Source: Labyrinthula sp. Ha (lineage: Eukaryota; Sar; Bigyra; Labyrinthulida; Labyrinthulaceae). From it: a DNA stretch of 64,000 bases. The DNA lies in the NCBI GenBank assembly GCA_015227615.1, contig JAALGZ010000083.1, positions 18,051 to 82,050 on the forward strand, read 5' to 3'. Below the pieces are notes generated by a model. The model searched no databases. It was given only the letters and a program-made list of their open reading frames with translations, and had not been told where the DNA came from. A program made the position numbers and the translations under genes. This document shows, in pieces, positions 32,264 to 43,000 of this stretch. Numbering within the stretch: position 1 is the stretch's first letter; each line of letters begins with the position of its first letter.

Positions 32264-32797
32264 TTAAAATAGGATGTTTGATATTACCAAAAGACAAATT
32301 GCAGACAAAAACAGAGTGAAAATATTCTGTGCACTACTTTCTTCAGCTACAAGTAATAGCCCATCACACAGAGGAAGTGAATTGCAACTATCAACAACCA
32401 AAGAATCAGTTGCATCGTTAATTTCATCTTGACTTAGATCATCACAAGAATCTGCATTATCATCAATAACAAATCCACAAGTAAATAAACGATGAAGATT
32501 TTCTTCAACATCGTCAATACAAATGTCAACAAAGTCTTCGATGCGGAAAAAATTTAAAGCAGACAGAAATTCTTGAGCGTCTATCTCGTTAATGTTACTT
32601 TGAATATCTGTTACACCAAGAGTATCCAGTACTTCATCTTTTGCATCTTGGTTGTCGATTGCTTCAAATACTTCTCCGAGAGCAATCGTCAACGGCAGCT
32701 GACACTCTGTGATGTCGTCATCTTGTAACCTTCTTTCTTCGGCGTTAAAAAGTCCAATGGATGTGAAAAAGACTTTTAATATGTTTCGAAACATCAT
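32264..32797 (-). CDS. Secreted Cys-rich family protein, six-cysteine form with hydrophobic tail
   Basis: 177 residues. The hydrophobic N-terminus (to about residue 19) is a signal peptide; R23-R-L-Q lies at the mature end or just before it. Family cysteines are at 32, 93, 107, 118, 138 and 144; a seventh Cys at 168 sits inside the C-terminal hydrophobic segment (IFTLFLSAICLLVISNILF), which would act as GPI signal or TM anchor. The spacing from the fifth to the sixth cysteine is short (x5), followed by DGLLLV, the segment that aligns with residues just after the UGA of the copy at 15283. Two adjacent ATGs are possible starts. Function unknown. Confidence 0.82.
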   Translation of the reverse strand: MMFRNILKVFFTSIGLFNAEERRLQDDDITECQLPLTIALGEVFEAIDNQDAKDEVLDTLGVTDIQSNINEIDAQEFLSALNFFRIEDFVDICIDDVEENLHRLFTCGFVIDDNADSCDDLSQDEINDATDSLVVDSCNSLPLCDGLLLVAEESSAQNIFTLFLSAICLLVISNILF

Positions 32798-33188
32798 CCG
32801 GGTGTCTAATCTGTAACGATTTCTTATTTATTTTGGGATCTTTGTTAAAATTCTCTTGTTTTTTGGTATTTGTTTTGCTTTTCGATTTAGTTCCCGATAT
32901 TCTAAGGCTAGTGTTGGTATTGATACTAGATATCAGATAAATAATAGGCAAATAATACTGTTAGTACCGATCAACACAAAAAGGTATAGAAGGGAGTTCC
33001 ATAAACGAAAAAGAAGTTAAGAACAAATAAAGTGAAGTTAAACCATAAGAAAAATACCATTCTTGTCTTTTCATCAGAAAATCACTTTAAAATATGCACT
33101 AGAGGTTGATAGTATAATTAATTAGTTCCTAAAAAAACCAAACGGATTCACCTAACACAACACTTGCACTTTCTCTCAGTCCCTTTCA

Positions 33189-33572
33189 TTAGCCTCTACT
33201 GACAACGTGGTTAACAATCAAGACAATTTCAATTACAAGCGCGGTAGAGAAGATCGCGATTAGTACTTCAACCCAGGACCAATTCTTTACTCCGCAAGGA
33301 CCGTTAGATTCTTTTTCTGTGTGATGTGAGTACACACTTTCAGTTTCGTAATGAAAAGCTCTTGCTGTACTTGGGCCATACTCTAGCAACGAGTTCTGTC
33401 GAGTTGGGGAGAACTCGCTGGCAATTGCTAATGTAGCATCTTGCCGGGCAGGTTCGGCAGCTTCCAGTGTTCGGGCAGTTTTTTCCACTGCAGTAAGAAC
33501 GGTTTCAAAAGATCCAAGATTAGCTAAATCGACAACTTGAACTCTATTTTGTGATACATTTCTTCCTTGCAT
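33189..33572 (-). CDS. Small tail-anchored membrane protein, unknown
   Basis: 127 residues from an ATG at 33572. The first 100 residues are polar, with Ala/Glu-rich helix (about 20-50) and a Ser/Tyr/His-rich stretch. A single TM helix lies at about 101-123 (VEVLIAIFSTALVIEIVLIV), followed by only a few residues (NHVVSRG). No signal peptide is present, so it should insert as a C-terminal tail anchor facing the cytosol. Not related to the adjacent secreted family. Family not recognised; composition and lack of stops support a real gene. Confidence 0.6.
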   Translation of the reverse strand: MQGRNVSQNRVQVVDLANLGSFETVLTAVEKTARTLEAAEPARQDATLAIASEFSPTRQNSLLEYGPSTARAFHYETESVYSHHTEKESNGPCGVKNWSWVEVLIAIFSTALVIEIVLIVNHVVSRG

Positions 33573-33995
33573 TTTTTTTGTTTGAATATGGGTTTTTGTT
33601 ATTTCTGTTTTCTATGCCCGGGAAAATCTCCTTTATATTAAATCGGGACATTCGGTGGTAATGCTGTATTACTGGGTTCGAGGATAAATCAATTGTTGAT
33701 TACTGCTTAAAAACAAGTTGGTGAATCCCGAAAAAACTCTGGTTGATAGATATTGCATAGTATCGAATTTTGGCATCAATAGGTTAAATTCTTGTTTATC
33801 GCTCTAGAACCTGATTAGAAGAATCGAACAGCTGAAAGCACCCCATGTATACTTTTCTGAGCCTACATAGTTTGTACTAAGATGTTAATTATTATGAGAT
33901 AGGTCCTGTGTCCATAAGAGAAGGAGTACCTGGTCGAGAAGGATAGGCTATAGCAAGAGATCGACATGGTTTGTATCACTTTGGAGTGTTATGTT
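33573..33995. other. Short intergenic region
   Basis: No gene seen. It includes the likely promoter of the tail-anchored gene on the minus strand and the 3' flank of the exon at 33996. Confidence 0.5.
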
Positions 33996-34304
33996 TTACA
34001 TTATTACTTCGTTTGAGCTGAAAGAGGCTGGATCGAAAAACCAGTTTCGACAACTACTTAGCTTAGGTACCAAATGATTAAGTTTATAACGAACCACACG
34101 GGTTTCGCTATATTTGAAGCTAATCAATGTCGCTGCGAATTCTATTGCTTCAAAAATAAAGTTGTCAATAATTAAGTCAAGTGCTGCTGGTGCTCGTTTC
34201 TTTTGTTCTTCAATTTCGCATACCGGGAACTTCTTCGTTTCGCCAGCGTGTCTCGCAAAGTAAAGATTACCAAATCCCGGGCATTTTGGTTTCGTCTGCT
34301 GACC
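33996..34304 (-). CDS. Hidden 3' exon encoding a possible histone-fold (TAF12-like) segment
   Basis: A minus-strand frame without an ATG start runs from a splice-acceptor-like TATTAG|GGTCAG (34304) for 102 codons to a TAA at 33996. The peptide begins GQQTKPKCPGFGNLYFAR and contains APAALDLIIDNFIFEAIEFA followed by TLISFKYSETRVVRYKL. A long helix of about 27 residues, a short loop and a second helix recall the alpha2-L2-alpha3 part of the histone fold, with best resemblance to TAF12 (TFIID/SAGA). The local base composition is richer in G+C than the flanks. The upstream exons were not resolved: several GT donors exist to the right but none gives a clearly coding frame. Exon status is likely; the TAF12 assignment is weak. 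Confidence 0.4.
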   Translation of the reverse strand, partial: GQQTKPKCPGFGNLYFARHAGETKKFPVCEIEEQKKRAPAALDLIIDNFIFEAIEFAATLISFKYSETRVVRYKLNHLVPKLSSCRNWFFDPASFSSNEVIM

Positions 34305-37300
34305 CTAATACACGACCAAGAATACTATGTTGATGTAGACAATACATTATTGGGCAACTTGCAGGAGTAAGATCGAAAGCAATATATACTTATTTAAAGA
34401 AAGGGAATAAGCTGGGAAGGTTTAACTGCGACGCCTTTCTACTAGAAATTATTATTTCTCCCAAGGAATGCTGCGAAGGAGGACTCTAGGCATGTGTATC
34501 TGGTGGTTCTGTCGAATCGCCTAGATTGATAGGGTTCCTACGTATCTTTAGTTTTCTTAAGTGAGTATTTTTTTATTCAGTTTCTCTAGTTTTATTAGTA
34601 CGTTTTCTGGCTATCAAACCAGCATAGTTAGAAATGAGCTTACTCAACACTGTGTGTGGACAGCCTCTAGTCTTATATCTAATAGTAACAATGGAAAATG
34701 TTTAATTTCGATTTTGCCGACTCAATTTTCACCCGTTCACAATCAAATTTAATTCAGAATGAATCGTGCATTAAAATTTTTGAAACCTATTCTTCTTCAT
34801 TGCATAGTAAAATTCCTCTGAAACTAGTATCACTTAGTGAAAACTTTACTAGAACTTAGCTTAAAGAATATATTTAAAAATATCATGATCCCTGAAAGAA
34901 AAGACTCTTTCTTTCTGTCTTCATGTCCTACTAATTTTCTGCTTTAGTATGAATATGGAGAATTAATTGTTGGCACGAGTTGCTGGTACAAGGCTGCGCA
35001 GCTCTCCACCTCTCTTAGTTTTGCAATGTTCTCAAATAGCTTGGGACACATGTTAAAAATAGTTTGCGCTTTCAACAAGAATTGAAGAACAAATATCGTA
35101 TTTTTGAGTTTAATTAATCAAACTCTAATGCCGCCGTAAACCTTTTCGTTTTTTTCTTTGAATAACAGAAACTATTAGTTATATACTGCTAGTATGAGCA
35201 AAGTTGCAACAAACTCCTTAGAGCAGCTGCCGCTTCAAGACAAAGAAAAAACTATGTGAAGCAACTGATTAACAAATGGCTATGACTAAAGAGCTTGCTC
35301 CGGTTCCCTAGTAACTTAATATATTTATATAAAACCTGAGAGTTAAGCAAGTTGATATACACCAAGTACAAATTCGGCAAAATCTCCTGTTATTGTGAGC
35401 TTAATTTTGACTTCAGTTTTTTATGATCGCCATGACTTAAACTTGGTCTGTCAGTTGAAAAATAACCCTTCAAACCTTAAAATTATTAGAGCTGTGGTAT
35501 GTGCCAATTACTATAATCTAGTGCTAAAATGAACGATGAAAAGAAAGTGAGAGCAAAACCAAATCAGATACATGAAATTTAAATTAGACAGAGCAACGAA
35601 AAACTTGTGAATGCCTCTTACTGTTAGGTTTTCTTCACACAAGAGAAAACCCCAGATGCTTCATTTCAGTGCATAAGTTTCATTTAACAGAGATAAGAAA
35701 AGCGTCTTCTTGGCAAGAGTTTGCAAAGATATTGCTTAAGATTACCTATGGCCAATATCTTTTCAGGGAATAATACATACTATTGTTTTGATATGACTTT
35801 AGATTGTAAATGGAAACTCTAAAGTTTTCATATAATTACATTGCTTGAATTTGATGTTACTGCAATCCTTCTTATCTATATTGTTTCAATGAAAAGTGAA
35901 GCCTGATGTACACTTAACTATTGAAACTTTATGTAGAACTTATATACGAAATAAATTCATTTTTGTTATGATTTAATGTTTCAATTTTACCCGATGAAAT
36001 TATTCTTCCAAGCCGACTTCCATTCTAATCTCTAGATGGGATTCAGGAGATATAATTCCATAGCATGTTCTAGAGTTTTCAAAACTCCTAGGATCATTAG
36101 ATAGTTTAATAATAATAATAATAAATTCCTAAAATAAGTTAACTAAAAGTTTTTTCATCATAATATATGCTTAATTCTAAACTCAAAACAACGAATCTCT
36201 TGTAAAATTTAATTTTTTTATTGCTAAGGTCTCAATTGTTCAATTAAAAAAATATTTACAAACAATTTTAAAGTTCTGAAAAGAAGAAAATGCAAAACTT
36301 AATATACATGGTGAAAGCTTCGAGAAAATTTTCTTCCAAAGAAAAATTTTCTGTTTACGAAAAATTTGCTATGTTATGGAACCAATTCTATACTTCTCTA
36401 CTTTAGAACCAATTAGGCGCTAAGAGGCATTTGTGCTCACTCTATATATGAGTTATCAAAAAAAACATTTACGAATACTTGGAGGACATAAGCATATTCC
36501 GAGCTGCATATAAATTTAGCAGATCGGCTATTTTCTCTGACCAGTTTAAAAAGTGCTGTAAGAATCGGTGATTATTTTTCATCATAGTTTCACGAATGGG
36601 TTTAGGCAAGACCTCAATTAGAATCTTAACTGAGCCACGAGACCACATCACCCTGAATTATACTTGATTAAAATTCATTGCCTCATATTGCAATAAAAAG
36701 AGAGCAATATAATTTAATTCAAAGCAAAAATAAACATGCTAAACCCCTAAAATAATGCCGAAGCTTCTTTTTGCTATGGACCCTGACTAATTATTATGGA
36801 AATATTTTCTTAAAGAACTAGCATTCAAATTCTCAATAAATAACTGCAATTTAAACATTCGGTCATATATAAGCTCTTCATGAGATGTCGTTCTCTTACG
36901 TCTCCTGCACAAAATTACCTTTGTCATATGTTCGGTGGCCTCTCTGTGAAATATAAAAGCTATTTGCAGTGATTTTTTTCTCTTGAGATCAACTCTGTAT
37001 GGCTTAGAAGGCATAAATTTAATGTTAATACATTGTATACCTGACTTTCTGTCATCAATAATTACGCGAAAACCATACCAATTACTATAGTTTTCGTCTT
37101 TTACCCTAAGGAACACATTAGGTGGGAACGGAATAAGAACCTCTATCTAGTACTTATATTTCTAATCAAAAAACCAGCAAACCAATTGTTATGATCTATT
37201 TTATGTGGTAAAAGTCTTTGTTTGAACCCTTTGGGTGAGGGATAAATTATCGAGTCTCTCTTCTCCTACCCTTTTCCCCTCTTGTCTTTATTCGCGAACT

Positions 37301-38745
37301 TAGTTTTCTATGGCTTAGTCATAATACAAACTCAAATAATACACAGAAAACCAAGCATCCAACACATTTCCCTAAAAGACCACATTTATTCAAGAAGAAA
37401 AAGCAAATGTCACCTATGCTCTTTTAAGCTTTTTTCAAAAGTTTGATCCATAAATTAAAGTTTTGATCTGTACGAATATGCTACGCTACTTTTCTACATA
37501 AATTTTTACAGGTGCCACAAGAATACAAAAGAAAATCAGGGGGATTTTCTGCTAATACTTGGAAAACAGATATATGTTCAAGCTTGTTGCTCTTCTAAAC
37601 GCAGTTTCCCTTAATATACTGAAGATCACGATATGCGAAGATAATTTTGTTTGTTTTTGTGCTCCAATCCATATTTTCATATAGATTTTTAAACTTCACA
37701 GGAATTCAGTTTAGTTTCTTGGAGTATATGTTCAAAGGAGAAATAAGAACAGTCTTGAAACATGGAAATACTACCCATTTAAAATATATTTTTACTATAG
37801 TAGTAGAATTTACACCAACAAAGTGCTCTAACAGCAGGATCAGCTGAGTTGTTTACTAGCAAACTGTTCAAATATCGTTATTTATTTAAGAGTAATTATT
37901 TAATTGAACTTAATAAAATTTTGCAGAAAAGGACTATGATGCTTCACTGTACTTATATTCGAAGAACTCAGGGAAAGAAAAAGGCAACTTAGCTTAGAAC
38001 TCGCTCCAATTACCGTTACTTAGAACTCCAGAACATTGGCACTACAACACCGTGTACCATAACAGATTTTTTTCATATAAGCATAGCTTTACAGTTTTGC
38101 TGATGTTAAAAAATCTGGCACTGCCCGCTAAGCCAAGACCCAACATTCCATTAATTATAGTTGTCCCTAACTTGTGGGGCTAGTACTTATTAAAGGCTTG
38201 AAGGTATGTAGAGCTGTTTGCCATTAATAGTTTTAGAAAATTTTGAGTAAACCAAAAATATTGCAATTTCTAAGAATGTAACATGAAACCATATAAATGA
38301 AACATATGGAAATCTCTTGGCCATAAATTGAAATTTCTTAAGGTTTATGCATAAATTCTCAAACTTACCCAGAGTTCCTTAAGAACATGCAAAAGAGAAA
38401 CTATATCTTAACATAACTAAATTATAGTATAATTATGATGTTTTATTTCTTGCATTCATCTTTATCAGAAAGATTTCTTTGATTTTCTTTGATGCTGTAC
38501 CTTAACTCCAGGTAGGTTCTTGTAAATATCTAATGCGTACCGAAAACGCAGAATGAAAAAAAAAGAATGGATCTTATATTTAAAATATTTTATTAAAGCT
38601 TAACATAACTTTTTAAGTTTACTTTTATTTTTCTTCATCTTAGCTCTCGTTTTATGTTTTTCCGTGGCCCCAGGCGAAGTAAAACCAGGTGTGGCACTGT
38701 TAAGAATGGATTGTATCAATGCCGCATTACCATGGAATCTTTACA
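34305..38745. other. Gene-poor stretch, possibly with unresolved exons
   Basis: The left part (34305-34760) may hold upstream exons of the histone-fold candidate. At 36469-37140 two minus-strand open segments look partly coding (listed separately). A short TAA microsatellite lies near 36108-36123. Otherwise nothing is supported. Confidence 0.4.
36469..37140 (-). pseudogene. Two coding-like open segments, decayed or spliced gene
   Basis: On the minus strand a frame opens after a TAG at about 37147 and runs to 36787. Its peptide is charged and coherent (NVFLRVKDENYSNWYGFRV, later KRKKSLQIAFIF). A second frame, 36651 to 36469, encodes IRETMMKNNHRFLQHFLNW and related helix-like sequence and is preceded by an AATTCAG acceptor-like word. 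They could be two exons, but no donor joining them in frame was found, and neither segment has a good start. Family not recognised. Confidence 0.25.
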
Positions 38746-39564
38746 ATGTCAACACAAAACAAGAATGAGGAAAACTTGGATGATATCTTAAACTCCGCTC
38801 TGGACGATTTAGATTTAGATAACGATGAGAATGATAACAATCCAAAAGATTCTGCTGAAACGATTCGAAATGCAGCAGAAACAAGCCGAAATCTTCAAGA
38901 AGAAAGCTTGGAGAACCTCAAGAAAACCTTGGACACAGAGAATGTTTCTTTGGAGGATTCATTCGCTTCTCTAATGAAAGATATGAATAACCCTGAGTTT
39001 ACCAAAGATCTTGAGAATGCGATGAAAGTGCTGAATTCAGATCCTGATGCTGATATTTTGAAAGAACTTGGTGAGTCAGGTGATCCTGGATTTGCAGAAA
39101 TGATGAAGAAATTAACTTCAGCAGCTTCTTCAAATGATGTGGAAAATATGGGCGAAGATATGATGCAGAAAATGCTTGGCGAATTTGAAAACTTAAGCCA
39201 AAAGGAGGGTTTTCAGGATCAAATTGATAAAATGATGGCAAAAGTTGTCTCTAAAGAGGTCATGTATGAACCAATTAAAGCAGTTTCGGAAGAGTTTCCC
39301 GCATTTTTAGCGGAGTTCAAAGACAAAAAATCTGAAAACTATCAAAACTATGGGAAGCAATATCAATATTTTCAACAAATTGTTGGTGTCTATGAAACAG
39401 AACCTGAAAATTCAGAAAAACTGATGAAGTTAATGCAAGAGTTGCAAGAATTTGGGAACCCTCCACAAGAAATTTTAGAAAAAGTGGCACCTGGAGCTGG
39501 ACTAAATCCTCTTCTCAATATGCCAGGAGGAAAAGATGGAGTTCCAGATTGTCCACAAATGTAG
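38746..39564 (+). CDS. PEX19: Peroxin-19, farnesylated chaperone and receptor for peroxisomal membrane proteins
   Basis: 272 residues from the ATG at 38746; an in-frame ATG 27 nt upstream adds nine residues, but its context is poor and the family starts with a short polar leader. The acidic N-terminus (LDDILNSALDDLD) is the PEX3-binding motif. A disordered middle and then helices follow, ending in the PEX19 C-terminal domain that binds cargo membrane peptides (for example KVVSKEVMYEPIKAVSEEFP near residues 165-185). The last four residues CPQM form a CaaX box for farnesylation, the classic PEX19 ending. PEX19 and PEX2 in one window confirm that the organism has peroxisomes. The gene converges with the small membrane protein gene with 69 bp between stops. 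Confidence 0.92.
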   Translation: MSTQNKNEENLDDILNSALDDLDLDNDENDNNPKDSAETIRNAAETSRNLQEESLENLKKTLDTENVSLEDSFASLMKDMNNPEFTKDLENAMKVLNSDPDADILKELGESGDPGFAEMMKKLTSAASSNDVENMGEDMMQKMLGEFENLSQKEGFQDQIDKMMAKVVSKEVMYEPIKAVSEEFPAFLAEFKDKKSENYQNYGKQYQYFQQIVGVYETEPENSEKLMKLMQELQEFGNPPQEILEKVAPGAGLNPLLNMPGGKDGVPDCPQM

Positions 39565-39633
39565 AAAATTCACGTCAAAAATCTGCTTTTTTCTTATTTG
39601 TTAAATCTACGGTTTTAAAATTACTGACTCAAT

Positions 39634-40026
39634 TTACAAAGTTTCTTTGGCTAAATCAACACTTGTTGTATCTCCATCATTTCCCCTTCCTTCTTCAATA
39701 TCCGTTTCAACTTCGTTAGAGTTAGATGGAGCAGATCTAACTGCTGGTTGCGGAACAAACTTCTCATCTGAATGCCCTTGGTAAGGATAAGGAGGTCGAA
39801 TAGTAAGTTCCTTCTTTTCCTCAGGAGATACATCGAGAAGGTTCTTTTCTTCAGAAGAAGCAGATCCTAACTTAATATTGAGCATAGCTCCAATCGAACA
39901 CAATCCCAATAAAGCGAGCACCGCAACTCCACCAATATTTGCGTCTAGGTCAACAGCTGCTGCCCCACCAGCAAAAGCAAGAGATCCAAAAGCTAACACA
40001 CCAAGTACAAGAATTCTGGGATCCAT
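39634..40026 (-). CDS. Small membrane protein with two hydrophobic segments
   Basis: 130 residues from an ATG at 40026. Two hydrophobic segments lie at about 3-25 and 31-50, separated by a short acidic loop (VDLDAN); the remaining 80 residues are a polar, acidic, Pro/Ser-rich tail, probably disordered and cytosolic. The first segment could be a cleaved signal peptide, but its Gly/Ala-rich composition and the nearby second helix favour a hairpin in a membrane. Family not recognised. The neighbour PEX19 is convergent, so co-regulation is not implied. Confidence 0.65.
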   Translation of the reverse strand: MDPRILVLGVLAFGSLAFAGGAAAVDLDANIGGVAVLALLGLCSIGAMLNIKLGSASSEEKNLLDVSPEEKKELTIRPPYPYQGHSDEKFVPQPAVRSAPSNSNEVETDIEEGRGNDGDTTSVDLAKETL

Positions 40027-43000
40027 TTCTATTTCCTTCTTATTTTATTTCTGGTCTACTAGAGTCACTTATTTTGTCGGTGTAAATATATTTTGGATAT
40101 GCTGTATTTAATCAGTTAACGGCTCGTATTGGGAGCACTGATAGTGAATATTTTGGGCAATCCCATTTTTGCGTTGTTTTCTAGATTCCATTCACATATA
40201 ATATAATAGGTAGATATCATTATCATTAACGGTAGCACGTTAGCTTACCGTTAATTTCCAATACTACTGGTCTTTAAATATTGAGAGGGAGAAAAGTATG
40301 TATATGTACTAACGTTATATTTAACGTTTCTACTATACCGATATCTAATGGAATACATAATTAGGATTATAATCTTCAGAATATACCAAATCTTGGTCTC
40401 GGTATTCTCTTAGAAAGAGTAAGTTTCATAAAATACTATTTTAGGGAAACCCCTCATAAGTTAAGAACTTTTGGTTAGTGGCAAAGTTGAAAACAAAGAA
40501 ACCATTACAAGAAGAGATACATGTTAGAGCGCCAATCGATACTTCCCAGTCAAAGAGAGTTAAGGTGTCTCTTTAATCAAAGTGGCGTCAATGAATGCTA
40601 GTAGCCTTAAAATTCAAAAACATGCAGGTTTATACTAACCTAGAACTATATTATTTCTTCACATAGTAACATCTTGGTACTGCAGAAAGTTGAAATCAAA
40701 GGCTTGGAACATCTCGAATAGGAGGGCCGCATTTCACCATTCAGATTTGTTAGACTAGAAAGAAAAGATAGCCTGTTGAAGATTAAACAGAAATAATCGG
40801 GTTTTAGTATAGGAACGGGATGAGGGCCAACGGAGCCTTCTCGTAGACCACAACTGTTGTATTTATACAAACATTTCAAGAAAAGTAAATAATCTCGAAA
40901 GATACTCAGCGCCATAGAAAATACCTCAAACAACACGTTATTAAAAGAACCTACTTCCCCATTCCTGATCACACCAACATCATGTATTCTCTAGATAGGC
41001 ACCACCTACAATGACTTTCCTTGAACCACCGACAACTCCAACAACTATCCAACTTTGCAACATATATAATACCCATCCAACTACCGCAAGATTAACGTAA
41101 GCTTCAACAATATTTGAGTCATTGTATCACGAAATGAAAAAAACCTACAGCAAGGAACACGCAGCTCAATGGAAAATATTCAAAGCAGCTATTCCTAATA
41201 TCTCTCTCGGCGCAGCTCTGATACATCATGGATAGAGTCAATACAACTAGTACAGTTACGAAATCATCCTTTTCATTTCCTAAAACTGTCGTGTCTAGAC
41301 CTCATGCTAAAGAAGCTTCTACATTACTCTTCTCTGCATTGGTAATTTTCCAAATTCGGCTTCTTTCTAGAAGCAACTACAAATATAGTCATCGCTTGTA
41401 GTATTGCTGATTCGCTGGAGGGGTTGTAGGTTCATAAGGAGAGAGTTTAAAGGGAAAGAGTTGGAACTACCATGAGCCATGCACTTGCTACGTGTTGTTT
41501 CTGCTAGCAATACCATTTTCACATTATAGAATTTAAGTTTGTTTACCTCATAATGTATTCGTGCTAGAATCTAAAGCTACGATATGACTCACTAGCAGCA
41601 CTATATTACTTCGAGGCTACATTATTTTATTACCCCGTGGCAGCAACAAAACCTAATCTAAGCCCAAATTTACCCATTCTTCAAAACTAGATGCTTTTGA
41701 TCGTTGCCATAGTTACTTGTCTATGGCAACAAACTTTAAAGAGTTCTTCGGAGGGAAAACCAGCATCTCACCTAAGTGGCGAAATGTCCTCAGTGAGTTC
41801 AAAAAATATTTAATGGAGAAGTCAAAGACAATGAGAATTTGGAGACATTCTTAGTACAGTGTTGAGAACAAAAGATACAGTTCATTATTAAACTATCAGC
41901 CCTACTTCTTCTCTTTAACTTACGAACCTCTGAATGGATTACATGCTTCGCTTCTATCAAGCAGAGTTCAAACAATACTAGTAAGAATATTCCCTGAATG
42001 AAGGAATGGTTTCCGATTTACCGAAAGTTCTTGCAAATTCATTATTCAATAGAAGTAGATGAATTCAAAAGGTAGCTTACAGAGAAAATTAAAGCAAAGT
42101 ACTAAGATCCCCGTAAATGCTGTTATTTCCAGCTAATATTAAGTTTACTTGGTTTCTTTGCTGTGAATCCTTCTGGATGCTGTATGCCTACTGAGAGAAC
42201 TTTACAATATGAACTTGGAACATACGCTCAAGTAACATGGTTTTGTATATAAGATTGTGGCTTGGGTGGTCTTGTGCTTAGATATATGACTTCAAACTCT
42301 CCAAATATTGTATTTAGAATAGCTAAAGTTAATAATAAAATTTACTGTAGAATTGGAGGTGTACAGTGCAAGTCCTTTATTCTTGTTGGCTGCATAAATT
42401 ATGTTTAATTTTAAGATGGGACTGTAGTACTATAAATATTAAAAATGTCGACATATATTACAGGAATCATGATATATTCTCTTCTTATCTCAACTCCAAT
42501 CCCCATACCAAGCCTACACACATTAGCTTCATTTTGTCTTGTTCGAATCGATGACTAATAAGCTTCAATGTACAAATTGATATTTCAAATAAGTGACAAA
42601 GAAAAATCATAATATGTAAATTGTCCAAAAAGATTAGTAAGATTAAATATAAAATAGCAAACGAGTAAGTAGATAATCTGGCTTGAGTCTAATTCACGTC
42701 CTGGTTGTATTCATATACTAAAGTGACCAAAAACATAATATATATGAAGATTGGAAAATTTTATGTGTTGAAACCCTTTGCGGTTTATCTCTATGTCCAG
42801 ATCTGAGTTCAAATTAATATAAAGTTAGCTCTGTATGTAAATTAGAGTCAAGGTGATGGGGTTTATATATTGGAGAGAAACGTGGGACTGCTAAGAAATA
42901 CATAGCAGCCCCTTGATGTTTGTTGCTCGAATATTTTAGCTTTCAAGCTAGATGAAGATTTTGTTCTGTGTTCAGATGTTGATGTTAATTATTCTATCTA

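Noticed and set aside
29728-32797. Secreted Cys-rich proteins as elicitins
   Set aside because: Elicitins are about 98 residues with different cysteine spacing; only the general secreted helical character is shared.
40646-40972. Minus-strand open frame of 108 codons
   Set aside because: No ATG start, no motif; might be a relic but not supportable.
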